The translations under genes were made by a program, and so were the position numbers. From the NCBI GenBank assembly GCA_050015275.1, contig JBEKBS010000004.1, forward strand, positions 62,001 to 126,000: a stretch of DNA of 64,000 nucleotides, in the 5' to 3' direction. Below are positions 23,675-32,381 of the stretch, in pieces; the stretch's first letter is position 1, and each line of letters opens with the position of its first letter. The notes below the pieces were generated by a model that was given only the letters and a program-made list of their open reading frames with translations, did not search any database and was not told the origin of the DNA. The DNA is from DATKJS01 sp050015275 (GTDB lineage: Bacteria > Acidobacteriota > Aminicenantia > Aminicenantales > Saccharicenantaceae).

Positions 23675-23941
23675 GTGTTAAGCAAGGACGACAAAACGCG
23701 AATTATCAAGGACAACCAGAGCCACCCCACAGATTCGGGTTCGCCGGAGATCCAGGTCGCGATCCTGACGGAGAGGATCAACCTGCTGGTCAAGCATTTC
23801 TCCGGCCACAAGAAGGATTTCGGCTCCCGGTCGGGGCTCATGAAAATGGTCGGCCAGAGGAAAAGGCTCCTCGAGTACATCAAGAAGAACGACGTCGGCC
23901 GCTACGAGAAGCTCATCCAGAAGCTGGGCCTCCGGAAATAG
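23675..23941 (+). CDS. rpsO: 30S ribosomal protein S15
   Basis: The 88-residue product is the normal length of S15 and has the conserved HPTDSGSPEIQVAILTERI start, the HKKDFGSRSGL motif that grips the 16S rRNA three-way junction, and VGQRKRLLEYI. It starts with GTG, with AGGAG eleven bases upstream. It comes directly before pnp, the common bacterial arrangement. S15 of other bacteria represses its own translation through its leader; the short A-rich leader here shows no clear pseudoknot, while the promoter carries a palindrome. Confidence 0.96.
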   Translation: MLSKDDKTRIIKDNQSHPTDSGSPEIQVAILTERINLLVKHFSGHKKDFGSRSGLMKMVGQRKRLLEYIKKNDVGRYEKLIQKLGLRK

Positions 23942-23966
23942 CCCCGGGTCCTCCAAGGGAAAAACC

Positions 23967-26144
23967 ATGTTCGACACCATCAGTCTGGAGATCAACAAGA
24001 GGACCCTGTCCATAGAGATCAACAAGGTCGCCAAGCAGGCCGACGGCTCAGCCCTGGTGCGCTACGGCGACACCATCATGCTCGCGACGGCCACCTCCCG
24101 GAGGGAGATGAAGACCGAGAAGGATTTCCTCCCTCTCATCGTGGACTACCGGGAAAACACCTACGCCGCGGGCAAGATCCCGGGCGGCTTTTTCAAGCGC
24201 GAGGGGCGCCCGTCGGAGCGCGAGATCCTGGTGGCCCGGCTGATCGACCGGCCCATCCGGCCGCTGTTCCCCGAAGGCTATCATTATGACACCCAGGTTG
24301 TGGGCCTTCTCCTCTCGGCCGACCTCGAGAACGAGCCCGACACCCTGGGGGTGATCGGCGCGTCGGCGGCCCTCTACTTTTCCGACATCCCCTTCACGAC
24401 CCCCTTGGGCGCGGTGAAGGTCGGGATCATCGACGGCAGATACGTCGTCAACCCCTCGGCCACCGAGTTCGATTCCAGCCCCCTCAACATGACGGTCGTC
24501 AGCAACGAGGGGGGGATCATCATGATCGAGTGCGGCTCGAAGGAGATCGCCGAAGAGAAGATCCTCGAAGGTCTGACCGTGGCCCACGAGGCCAACTTGC
24601 TGATCATCCAGGCCCAGAAGGACCTTTACGCCCGACGGAGCGTCAAGAAGCGCGAATTCACGCCCAAGGCCGTCGACCGTGAAAAAATAGAGAGGATCGA
24701 GCGGGAGATCGGGCCGGCCTTGCTCGAGGCCCTGCAGGTCAGGGGCAAGCTCCTGAGCGAGGCGGCCGTCACGGCCGTCCGCGATAAGTACATGGCCGCG
24801 ATCCCCGAGGAGAACGAGGACGAGCGGGCCGAAGCCAAGGGGCTGATCTACAAGATCGAGGAAAAGCTCTTCCGGGAATTGATCCTCCAGAAGCGTCTGC
24901 GGACCGACGGCCGGCAGTTCGACGACATCCGGCCGATCACGATCGACGTGGGCTTTCTGCCGAGGACTCACGGCTCGGCCCTGTTCACCCGCGGGGAGAC
25001 CCAGGCCCTGGCGACCGTGACCCTGGGAACCGTCGAGGACGCCCAGCGGCTCGACAGCCTGGGCGAGGAATCGAGGAAGAAGTTCATGCTCCACTACAAC
25101 TTCCCCCCCTTCTCGGTGGCGGAAGTCGGGTTCCTCAGGGCCCCCGGGCGGCGGGAAATCGGGCACGGCGCCCTAGCCGAAAAATCCATCCTGCCCGCCA
25201 TGCCGGACGACGAGAAGTTCCCCTACACGATCCGGATCGTCTCCGACATCCTGGAATCGAACGGCTCCTCCTCGATGGCCACGGTCTGCGGCGGCGTCCT
25301 GGCCCTCATGGACGCGGGCGTGCCGCTGAAGATGGTCGTTGCCGGGATCGCCATGGGCCTGGTCAAAGAAGGAGACGCCTACGCGATCCTGACCGACATC
25401 GCCGGCCTCGAAGACCATCACGGCGACATGGACTTCAAGATGGCCGGCACGGAGAAGGGCGTCACGGCCATCCAGCTCGACCTCAAGATCTCATCCGTCA
25501 GCCTTCCGATGCTCCGCGAGATCGTCGCCAAGTCCCGGGCGGCCCGGCTCAAGGTCCTGGCCCGGATGAAGGAAGCCATGGCCGCTCCCCGGCCCGAGAT
25601 CTCCGTCTACGCGCCGCGGATCCTGATCCTTTTCATCAACCCGGAGAAGATCAGCGAGGTCATCGGGCCCGCCGGAAAGATCGTCAAGAAGATCATCAGC
25701 CAGACGGGCGCCAAGATCGATATCGAGGACGACGGGAAGATCGTCATCGCTTCGACGGATATGAGCGCCGCCGAGCGGGCCAAGCAGATGATCCTGGACC
25801 TCACGGCCGAGGCCGAGCTCGGGCAGATCTATACCGGCAAGGTCGTCCGCCTCGAGGAGTATGGGGCTTTCGTCGAGATCATGCCGAACCTCGTCGGGCT
25901 CCTCCATATCTCGGAGGTCGCGCCCTACCGGATCAACAGCATTCGGGACGTCCTCAAGCTCGGCGACACGATCACGGTCAAGGTCGTCAGCATCGACCCC
26001 GTCGACAACAAGATCCGTCTCAGCAAGAAGGCCTTGGAGCCGGATGCCGCGTCCGGCTCGACGGAGTCTTCCCCGCCGCCTCAACATAGGCCGCACCGGG
26101 AGCATTCAACCAGTCACCCCAAGGACCGACGAAACAGGTATTGA
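23967..26144 (+). CDS. pnp: Polyribonucleotide nucleotidyltransferase (PNPase)
   Basis: The 725-residue protein has the full PNPase order: first RNase PH domain (about 10-220), all-helical linker, second RNase PH domain (about 315-530) with FSVAEVGFLRAPGRREIGHG, KH domain (about 555-615, SEVIGPAGKIVKKI) and S1 domain (about 625-695, GQIYTGKVVRLEEYGAFVEI). It degrades RNA phosphorolytically from the 3' end as a trimer. The final 35 residues are a Pro/His/Arg tail of low complexity. It follows rpsO by 25 bases and is followed by pseudopilin genes on the same strand. Confidence 0.96.
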   Translation: MFDTISLEINKRTLSIEINKVAKQADGSALVRYGDTIMLATATSRREMKTEKDFLPLIVDYRENTYAAGKIPGGFFKREGRPSEREILVARLIDRPIRPLFPEGYHYDTQVVGLLLSADLENEPDTLGVIGASAALYFSDIPFTTPLGAVKVGIIDGRYVVNPSATEFDSSPLNMTVVSNEGGIIMIECGSKEIAEEKILEGLTVAHEANLLIIQAQKDLYARRSVKKREFTPKAVDREKIERIEREIGPALLEALQVRGKLLSEAAVTAVRDKYMAAIPEENEDERAEAKGLIYKIEEKLFRELILQKRLRTDGRQFDDIRPITIDVGFLPRTHGSALFTRGETQALATVTLGTVEDAQRLDSLGEESRKKFMLHYNFPPFSVAEVGFLRAPGRREIGHGALAEKSILPAMPDDEKFPYTIRIVSDILESNGSSSMATVCGGVLALMDAGVPLKMVVAGIAMGLVKEGDAYAILTDIAGLEDHHGDMDFKMAGTEKGVTAIQLDLKISSVSLPMLREIVAKSRAARLKVLARMKEAMAAPRPEISVYAPRILILFINPEKISEVIGPAGKIVKKIISQTGAKIDIEDDGKIVIASTDMSAAERAKQMILDLTAEAELGQIYTGKVVRLEEYGAFVEIMPNLVGLLHISEVAPYRINSIRDVLKLGDTITVKVVSIDPVDNKIRLSKKALEPDAASGSTESSPPPQHRPHREHSTSHPKDRRNRY

Positions 26145-26169
26145 TCGTCTTACGGATGAGGCCGCCGCG

Positions 26170-26661
26170 ATGATGGCTTCGAGATCTCTCTGCCGGGGAT
26201 TCACGCTCGTCGAGATGATCGTGGCCCTGACGATCCTCTCTATCCTCGCCTGGTCCGCCCTGCCTTTGGGGAAGATTGCCATCCAGCGGGAAAGGGAGGT
26301 CGAGCTTCGCCAGGACCTCCGCCTCATCCGTGATGCCATCGACGCTTACAAGAAGCTCTCCGACGAGAAGAAGATCGAGGTCAAGGAGGACACGGAAGGC
26401 TATCCCCCGACCCTGGACGTCCTGGTCAAGGGCGTCGAAGTCCAGGGCCAGGAGCAGACGGAGGGAAAATCGAAGGGCAAACGGACGGTCAAGTTCCTCC
26501 GGCGGATCCCCCGGGACCCCATGACCGACTCCCCCGACTGGGGCCTCCTCTCCTACCAGGACTCTCCTGACGCCGACAAATGGGGCGGGGAGAACGTCTA
26601 CGACGTTTACACGAAAAGCCAGGCCAAAGCCCTGGATGGAACGCGTTACAGGGATTGGTGA
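26170..26661 (+). CDS. Type II secretion/type IV-like pseudopilin (first of three)
   Basis: The 163-residue protein has a prepilin leader and N-terminus, CRGFTLVEMIVALTILSIL: cleavage before Phe with Glu at position 5, then one hydrophobic helix. The soluble part has the GspG-like segment with a Pro-rich DPMTDSPDWGL and a closing YDVYTKS. A frame reaches back into pnp, but ATG-ATG at 26170 with GAGG nine bases before is the likely start. Three pseudopilin genes stand in a row without any secretin, ATPase or prepilin peptidase nearby, so they probably serve a machine encoded elsewhere. Confidence 0.82.
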   Translation: MMASRSLCRGFTLVEMIVALTILSILAWSALPLGKIAIQREREVELRQDLRLIRDAIDAYKKLSDEKKIEVKEDTEGYPPTLDVLVKGVEVQGQEQTEGKSKGKRTVKFLRRIPRDPMTDSPDWGLLSYQDSPDADKWGGENVYDVYTKSQAKALDGTRYRDW

Positions 26662-26664
26662 GCC

Positions 26665-27078
26665 ATGAAGACACGGATCGGCCGCCGGACCGGCGGATTC
26701 ACTCTGATCGAGATGGTCATCGTCTTCGCCCTGATCGGCATCCTGGTCGGGCTGGGGCTCCCGCAGTACAAGTATTCGCTCGTCAAGGCCCGGGAGTCCG
26801 TCCTCCGGGAGAACCTCTTCGTCCTCCGCAAGTTGATCGACCAGTACTATCAGGACAAGGGCAAGTATCCCGTGGCCCTGCAGGCCCTGGTCCAGGACGG
26901 CTACGTCCGTTCGATCCCCGTGGACCCCATCACGAAGTCCTCGACGACCTGGGAGGAAGTCCGGGAGACCTTGCCGCCCGACGAATACGTCATGCCCGAG
27001 ACCCTTGGGGTCATCGACGTCAAGTCCGGGTCCGAACAGAAATCCCCCATCGACGGGACCGTCTACAACACCTGGTGA
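26665..27078 (+). CDS. GspG-like pseudopilin (second of three)
   Basis: The 137-residue protein has GGFTLIEMVIVFALIGILV, with the cleavage site after Gly and Glu at mature position 5. The remainder fits a major pseudopilin: a helix continuing to FVLRKLIDQYYQDKGKYP, then a short beta sheet and DPITKSSTTWE, near the calcium-binding loop of GspG. The start is three bases after the previous stop. Major pseudopilins assemble the piston of type II secretion. Confidence 0.85.
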   Translation: MKTRIGRRTGGFTLIEMVIVFALIGILVGLGLPQYKYSLVKARESVLRENLFVLRKLIDQYYQDKGKYPVALQALVQDGYVRSIPVDPITKSSTTWEEVRETLPPDEYVMPETLGVIDVKSGSEQKSPIDGTVYNTW

Positions 27079-27101
27079 GGCCCGGCGGAGGCCGATAGAG
27101 C

Positions 27102-27638
27102 GTGGGCGCGAAAAAGGGCTATCTCGTCATCATGTTGATGCTGGCCGTTTTCACTATTTCCATCGGCCTCCTTGTCGTCGTCCCCGTCTGGCAGACCGAA
27201 GTCCAGCGGGAAAAGGAGGAGGAGCTCATCTTCCGGGGGAAACAATATGTCGAGGCCGTGCGCCTGTACGGCCTCAAGAACCCGGGCCAGTTTCCCTCCA
27301 GCCTGAAGGAGCTCTTGGACAAGAGATGCCTCCGCAAGCCTTACAAAGACCCTATGACCGAAAGCGGGGAATGGAACGTCATCGTCAATCCCGGGACCGC
27401 GGGGTCGCAGGCCGGGGCCACCGGCGGGGCCGAGCAGCAGGTCCTCCTCGTCCCCGAAAAGGTCCTGCCATCGATCCGGTCCGCCCTCGTCCTGGGCGTC
27501 GCGAGCCCATCGACGAAGAAATCCATCAGGATCTACAACGACCAGGAAACATACGACAAGTGGCTTTTTTACTACGGGCAGGACCCCAAGAAGCTCCCGA
27601 AGATCACCCATTACGGGGAAAAAGAGAAGGCCCCATGA
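27102..27638 (+). CDS. Atypical pseudopilin-like protein (third of three)
   Basis: The 178-residue protein has the same general layout as its neighbours: a basic start, one hydrophobic helix (about 7-29), EEELIFRGKQYVEAVRLY and a soluble part with KPYKDPMTESGEWN that resembles the DPMT segment of the first gene. However, the leader reads KKGYLVIMLML, with Met where Glu5 should be. Minor pseudopilins of GspK type also lack Glu5 and sit at the tip, so a tip role is possible. The start is GTG at 27102. The length of the C-terminal half suggests an extra domain. Confidence 0.62.
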   Translation: MGAKKGYLVIMLMLAVFTISIGLLVVVPVWQTEVQREKEEELIFRGKQYVEAVRLYGLKNPGQFPSSLKELLDKRCLRKPYKDPMTESGEWNVIVNPGTAGSQAGATGGAEQQVLLVPEKVLPSIRSALVLGVASPSTKKSIRIYNDQETYDKWLFYYGQDPKKLPKITHYGEKEKAP

Positions 27639-27653
27639 GACCGGAACCCCTCC

Positions 27654-28151
27654 TCAGCGGAGGACTTTCCGGGCCCACCCCGGCAGGACGAACTGGAGCC
27701 GGTCTCCGACCTTGATCCCGTCCGCCGCGGCCTCCCCCCCCTTGAGCTCAAGCACATAGCGGGCCGGCAAGCCCGGGCCGTATGAAGGGCAGGGATCCTC
27801 CTTGCAGGGAGGAACATCGGCCGCGATGTGGATGACCCTTTTTTCGCTGTCGAGCCAGAGCATGTCGAGCGCGACGAGCGTATTCTTCATCCAGAACGAA
27901 TGGATGTCCTCGGTTTCGAAAACAAAGAGCATGCCCTGGTCGGGCAGGATTTTCTCCCGGAACATGAGGCCCCGGGCCCTTTCTTCGTCGGAGACCGCCA
28001 GCTCGGCCGTGACGGGTTTCCCGCCAGGCAGGAAGACCTTGATGAACCGGTCCCGTCCCCGGTCCTGGCATTCGGCCTGGAGGCCGAAAGAAAGGAGCAG
28101 AAGAAAGGGAAGCCCGGCTTTCAACAGGGATCGAAGGGGTGAATTGATCAT
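27654..28151 (-). CDS. DUF192 family protein, exported
   Basis: The protein (165 residues) has a signal-like hydrophobic start (PFLLLLSFGLQAECQ) and a DUF192 domain with SDEERARGLMFRE, GMLFVFE, SFWMKNTLVALDMLW and YVLELKGG. The function of the family is not established. The ATG at 28151 has AAAGGA eight bases before it and was chosen over an ATG nine bases earlier, which would sit on the ribosome site. It follows pcm by 24 bases and is likely in the same transcript. Confidence 0.85.
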   Translation of the reverse strand: MINSPLRSLLKAGLPFLLLLSFGLQAECQDRGRDRFIKVFLPGGKPVTAELAVSDEERARGLMFREKILPDQGMLFVFETEDIHSFWMKNTLVALDMLWLDSEKRVIHIAADVPPCKEDPCPSYGPGLPARYVLELKGGEAAADGIKVGDRLQFVLPGWARKVLR

Positions 28152-28175
28152 CACGCTCATCCTTTCAGATAACTC

Positions 28176-28814
28176 TCAATGCGGGCCCACCAGGGGCACG
28201 AAGCGGACGGCCAGCAGCCGGTCGCGCGTCAGGCCTTTTTTCTCTCTCCGGATGCGGACGAGCTCCTGGAGATCGGTCCCGACGGGCACGATCATCGTCC
28301 CGGAAAGCCCGAGCTGGCCCTCCAGGTCCTCAGGCACCCTGGCCGCCGCCGCGGTCACCATGATCGCGTCGAAGGGCGCTGCCTCTGGCCATCCTTTCGA
28401 CCCGTCGCCGACCCGGAAGCTGATGTTCCCATAGCGGAGCGACCGGAGGACGCCCTGGGCCCGGAACGAGAGGGATTCGATGATCTCGACGGAATAGACC
28501 TCTCCGGCGAGCTCCGCCAGGACCGCCGTCTGATAGCCTGAGCCCGTCCCGATCTCGAGGACCCTCTCCCCTCCCCGGAGCCCCAGGGCCTCGGTCATGT
28601 AGGCCACGATGTAGGGCTGGGAGATCGTCTGACCGTCGCCGATCGGCAGCGGCTCATCGGCATAGGCCCCGCCGCGCATTCCCTCCGGGACGAAGAGATG
28701 GCGGGGCACTTTCGCCATCGCCCCGAGGACGGCGGGGTCGCTGACCCCCCGGGCGCGGATCTGGGTATCCACCATCCTCAAGCGTTCACGCCCATACTCA
28801 ACTTCTTTGCTCAT
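28176..28814 (-). CDS. pcm: Protein-L-isoaspartate O-methyltransferase
   Basis: The 212-residue protein matches the family length. It has the SAM-binding motif VLEIGTGSGYQTAVLAEL, the preceding substrate region TISQPYIVAYM and the later PFDAIMVTAAAARVP. The enzyme methylates isoaspartyl residues of aged proteins and starts their repair. It lies between proS (100 bases upstream) and the DUF192 gene and is probably transcribed with the latter. Confidence 0.93.
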   Translation of the reverse strand: MSKEVEYGRERLRMVDTQIRARGVSDPAVLGAMAKVPRHLFVPEGMRGGAYADEPLPIGDGQTISQPYIVAYMTEALGLRGGERVLEIGTGSGYQTAVLAELAGEVYSVEIIESLSFRAQGVLRSLRYGNISFRVGDGSKGWPEAAPFDAIMVTAAAARVPEDLEGQLGLSGTMIVPVGTDLQELVRIRREKKGLTRDRLLAVRFVPLVGPH

Positions 28815-28914
28815 GATTCGCAGAAGGACCCCCGCTCAGCCCGACCCGGCCATGTCCGGCCCGCGGGCAAGCGCTTTGCCCGGCCGTGGCCCCGGCAGAG
28901 CTTGGCCCGGTCCC

Positions 28915-30369
28915 TCAATAAGCCCGGGCGAAATATGCGACGGCTTTTCCCGGCCGGCCGCAGCAGGCGCAGGCGCCTTCCGTCCTTCCTTCGGCCTCGT
29001 CGAGCGGGATGACCCGGATCGTGGCCATGGTTTCGGTCTTGATCCTGTCTTCGCAGTCCTCGCCTCCGCACCAAGGCGCCCGGATGAAGCCGCGCTGGTT
29101 TTCCAGGATGTCCTTGAAGCGCCCATAGTCGGCCGCGTCACGGATATTGGCCTCCAGGAAAGCCCGGGCCTCCGCGAGGAGCCCGGCCTGGATCTCGCCG
29201 AGCAGCTCCGGGACACGGGACGGGAGCGAGGCGAGCGGCACTGTTACCTTGGCTTTGGTGTCGCGGCGGACGAGGACGGCCTGGCCGGACTTGACATCGC
29301 GGGGGCCGATCTCGACGCGGAGAGGCACACCGCGCATCTCGTATTCGGCGAACTTCCAGCCGGGCGTCATTTCCTCGCGGGCGTCGACTTCGACCCGGAC
29401 GCCGGCCGCCCGCAGTCCGTCGGCCGCAACCTGGACAACGGGAAGAACGCTCTCCTTCCAGTTGCCGACGGAAATCGGGACGAGGACGGCCTGGACCGGG
29501 GCGATCCGGGGAGGGAACCGCAGGCCGGAATCGTCACCATGGACCATGATCAGGGCCCCGATCGTCCGGGTCGTCATCCCCCAGGATGTCTGCCAGACAT
29601 ATTGCAGGGTCTGGCTCCGGTCCTCGAACTTGATGTCGAAAGCCTTTGAGAAGTGCTGGCCAAGGTTGTGGGATGTCCCCATTTGCAGGGCCTTGCCGTC
29701 CGACATCAGCGCTTCGATGGCGTAGGTCATCTGGGCCCCGGCGAACTTCTCCCGCACGGACTTGCGGCCGGAGAGCACGGGGATGGCCAGCTCGGTTTCG
29801 CAGAATTCTTTGTACATGGCCAGGACCTTCAGGGTCTCGGCTTCCGCTTCCTCGGCGGTCTCGTGGCAGGTGTGACCTTCCTGCCACAGGAATTCCGTCG
29901 TCCGCAGGAACGGCCGGGTCACTTTCTCCCAGCGGACGATGTTGGCCCACTGGTTGACCAGGACGGGGAGGTCACGCCAGGACTTGATCCACCGGGCGTA
30001 CATGTGGCCGATGATGGCCTCGGAGGTCGGCCGGACGGCCAGCTTCTCCTCGAGCTCCTCTTTCCCGCCAATCGTTACCCAGGCCACCTCCGGCGAGAAG
30101 CCCGCGACGTGCTCGGCCTCCTTCTTGAGGAACCCCTCGGGGATGAACAGGGGGAAATAGGCGTTGACGTGCCCCGTGGCCTTGATCCGGAGGTCGAGCG
30201 ACCGCTGGATGTTTTCCCAGACCGCGTAGCCGTGGGGCCGGATGACCATCATCCCTTTCATGGGCGTGTAGTCGGCGAGCTCGGCCTTCTGGACGAGCTC
30301 GAGGTACCACTTGGAGAAATCCTCGCTTTTCGGAGTGAGCTGCTTGACCTGCCGTTCGTTCTCGTTCAC
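28915..30369 (-). CDS. proS: Prolyl-tRNA synthetase, archaeal/eukaryotic-like short form (type 3)
   Basis: The 484-residue protein lacks the editing domain inserted in the usual bacterial ProS and ends in a cysteine-containing domain: WCGGEDC, then CACCGRPGKAVAYFARAY with a C-terminal Tyr, the zinc-binding feature of the archaeal/eukaryotic form. Class II motifs are present (motif 2 is RTTEFLWQEGHT; the motif 3 region follows GLRFPP). The GTG start is preceded by GAGGAGAAGAC; a longer frame to 30516 contains a low-complexity Pro run and has no ribosome site. The short form lacks the mischarging editing domain, so a free-standing YbaK/ProX may exist elsewhere. Confidence 0.92.
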   Translation of the reverse strand: MNENERQVKQLTPKSEDFSKWYLELVQKAELADYTPMKGMMVIRPHGYAVWENIQRSLDLRIKATGHVNAYFPLFIPEGFLKKEAEHVAGFSPEVAWVTIGGKEELEEKLAVRPTSEAIIGHMYARWIKSWRDLPVLVNQWANIVRWEKVTRPFLRTTEFLWQEGHTCHETAEEAEAETLKVLAMYKEFCETELAIPVLSGRKSVREKFAGAQMTYAIEALMSDGKALQMGTSHNLGQHFSKAFDIKFEDRSQTLQYVWQTSWGMTTRTIGALIMVHGDDSGLRFPPRIAPVQAVLVPISVGNWKESVLPVVQVAADGLRAAGVRVEVDAREEMTPGWKFAEYEMRGVPLRVEIGPRDVKSGQAVLVRRDTKAKVTVPLASLPSRVPELLGEIQAGLLAEARAFLEANIRDAADYGRFKDILENQRGFIRAPWCGGEDCEDRIKTETMATIRVIPLDEAEGRTEGACACCGRPGKAVAYFARAY

Positions 30370-30603
30370 GTCTTCTCCTCGCCTTTCGGCTTTTGGGATT
30401 CTAGCCGCCGGCCGGTTTTTTGTCAAGGAACCGGGGCCCGCGGGCGGAGGCGGGGGCGGGGAGAAAACCGGGGGAGATTCCCTGATGGACCGGGTGACGG
30501 GAATATCCCCCAGCATTTCATCGTGAGGGGTGATTGACCGGGTTTTGAGGGAATGTCATTTTAGGGTCGCGTTTCGCTAAGGAAAAGGATAAGGAAGCCA
30601 GAC

Positions 30604-30993
30604 ATGCTCAGGAGGATTCCCACCGACACACTCCCTGTCAGGCGCCACGCCGAACAGCGGGGGTTCAAGCTCTCCCTGCCTCTGACCGTCGAGGGACCCG
30701 ATGCAGATGGCGCTCTGTTCAGGGAGGAGACCACCCTCTCCTACATGAGCCACGTGGGCGCCCTCTTTCCGCTCAGGACTCCCGTCGCCCCCGGCTCGCG
30801 GCTTAAACTGGCCGTCTCCCTTCCTCCCAAGCTGGGGGAGGGCAAGAGCCTGAAGCTCATCATCAAGGGGACGATCGTCTTCACGGAGCCCGGGAACGAG
30901 GACGGGGCCCCCGCCCAGGTCTCCCTCCGCCTCGAGAGCCGGTACATCGTCGAGTCCGCAGCCGCCGAGGCGGACGCGAACCAACCCGCTTGA
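30604..30993 (+). CDS. PilZ-like domain protein with degenerate c-di-GMP motif
   Basis: The 129-residue protein has the size and strand pattern of a PilZ barrel: RRHAEQRGFKLSLPLTVEG takes the place of the RxxxR segment, SYMSHVGALF takes the place of DxSxxG, and a pair of strands follows (SLKLIIKGTIVFTE). The Asp/Asn before Ser is a Tyr-Met here, so c-di-GMP binding is doubtful. It resembles the genes at 31142 and 32382 and all lie within about 2.2 kb on one strand. GGATAAGGAAG precedes the ATG. Confidence 0.6.
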   Translation: MLRRIPTDTLPVRRHAEQRGFKLSLPLTVEGPDADGALFREETTLSYMSHVGALFPLRTPVAPGSRLKLAVSLPPKLGEGKSLKLIIKGTIVFTEPGNEDGAPAQVSLRLESRYIVESAAAEADANQPA

Positions 30994-31141
30994 GGAAGCC
31001 CGGGATGGCGCCTCCCGGTCCGAAAAACCCGGTCCGCATGTTTAGCCGCCGACGGTGAGAACAAAGGCGATAATTTAACCCCGCGATTCCTCATGAGGAG
31101 GGATTGAAGGCGGCCCGCCCCTGAGCCAAAATGCGATTGAA

Positions 31142-31528
31142 ATGAATACGGTCAAGGCTTTTCATAACCCCTCCACTCAAGGCGCGGCCAGGGCCGGAAA
31201 GCGAGAGCGCACCTTCGAGCTCTCTCTTCCGGCCCTGGTCAAGGGACTCGACGCGAGGGGAAAGCGGTTCGAAGAGCAGACCCAGATCGCCGCCATCAGC
31301 GCCCAGGAGGTATCGGTCAGGCTCAATACCCGCCTCCTAATCGGCTCCAAGACGACGGTCTCCCTGGAGATCCCCAGGACCCTGATCCTGGAAAGCCCCC
31401 TCCGCCTCATGGTGACGGGGGTCGTCATTTACGTCCGGTCGGAGGCCGGGAACGGGAAAAGCCAGTACGTGTCCATGCACCTCGACCGGAGCTTCCGCCT
31501 CCAGCCCAATCCGGCTTTTCCCACCTGA
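31142..31528 (+). CDS. PilZ-like domain protein, degenerate
   Basis: The 128-residue protein follows the same layout as the 30604 product: an Arg-rich lead (KRERTFELSLPALVKG), IAAISAQEVSVRL in place of DxSxxG, GSKTTVSLEIPRTL, and a final pair of strands with YVRSEAGNGKSQYV. Both key Gly and Asp positions are altered. The ribosome site is poor. It is probably a diverged paralogue that keeps the fold but not the ligand. Confidence 0.55.
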   Translation: MNTVKAFHNPSTQGAARAGKRERTFELSLPALVKGLDARGKRFEEQTQIAAISAQEVSVRLNTRLLIGSKTTVSLEIPRTLILESPLRLMVTGVVIYVRSEAGNGKSQYVSMHLDRSFRLQPNPAFPT

Positions 31529-31574
31529 GCCCGGGCCCCCTTCTTCCCGGTGCACTCCCCTGCCCAGCCCGCTC

Positions 31575-31604
31575 TTGACAAGTCCCCCGCCGATAGAATA
31601 TGAT
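31575..31604 (+). promoter_or_regulatory. Promoter of the LuxR-type regulator gene
   Basis: TTGACA (31575-31580) and TATGAT (31599-31604) are 18 bases apart. The -35 box is perfect. Confidence 0.65.
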
Positions 31605-31665
31605 TCAATAAAATTCTGACCATGTGACTTGAAACCGGATGACCAAATTGCCAAAAGGGGCCGAA

Positions 31666-32361
31666 ATGAGCATGGAGAAAAAGAAAACTCAGCCGTCCTC
31701 GGACACAAAGATCACCCTCCTCATTTTCTGCCCGTCAGACATCATTCTCGCCGGGATCCTGCGGGCCCTCGAGGCGGACCCGGAGCTCGAGATCCTGAAC
31801 ATCGAGAAGAACACGATCGAGTCGTTCATTGACTCCATCAAGAAGCTCAAGCCGCAGGTCATCCTTTTCGCCCACATGGAGCCCCTGCCGAACCTCCGCG
31901 AGATCTGCAAGGCCATCCGCGAGATCTCGAAAACCCAGGGTCGGTCCCAGCTCCTGCTCCTGGGGAGCATCCCGGCCCACGAGGAGATCGTCAACCTCAT
32001 CAACGCCGGGGCCCGGGGTTACTTCGACCTCAACGATTCGTCCAGCCAGCTCCCGGAAGCCGTCCATGGCATCCATAAGGGCGAGATCTGGCTCCCCCGG
32101 GACAAGATGTCCAGCATCATGGACCGGATCATCTCGGTCGTCGGCCGGGATCTCAAGGAAAAGACCCTCGACCAGCTGACGCCGACCGAGTTCCAGGTCC
32201 TCCGCCTCATCGGCCAGGGGAAAAGCAACGACGAGATCGCCGAGCTGATGTTCATCAGCAAGAACACCGTGCGGTCCCATATCAAGAGCATCTACGCGAA
32301 GCTCGACACCCACAGCCGCCTGCAGCTGGCGCTCTACGCCATCAATTCGGCCCTGTTTTAG
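31666..32361 (+). CDS. LuxR/NarL-family regulator with a degenerate receiver domain
   Basis: The 231-residue protein has an N-terminal receiver-like domain and a C-terminal LuxR helix-turn-helix (LTPTEFQVLRLIGQGKSNDE, then SKNTVRSHIKSIYAKL). Where the phosphorylated Asp belongs, the strand reads QVILFAHMEPLP, with Ala-His in its place, so it cannot be phosphorylated in the normal way. The conserved Lys of receivers is also not evident. The ATG at 31666 follows AAAAGGGG; an upstream ATG at 31639 has none. The PilZ gene starts 20 bases after its stop. It could be controlled by protein contact or by a ligand. Confidence 0.82.
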   Translation: MSMEKKKTQPSSDTKITLLIFCPSDIILAGILRALEADPELEILNIEKNTIESFIDSIKKLKPQVILFAHMEPLPNLREICKAIREISKTQGRSQLLLLGSIPAHEEIVNLINAGARGYFDLNDSSSQLPEAVHGIHKGEIWLPRDKMSSIMDRIISVVGRDLKEKTLDQLTPTEFQVLRLIGQGKSNDEIAELMFISKNTVRSHIKSIYAKLDTHSRLQLALYAINSALF

Positions 32362-32381
32362 TCTTAGGAATCGAGGACGCC

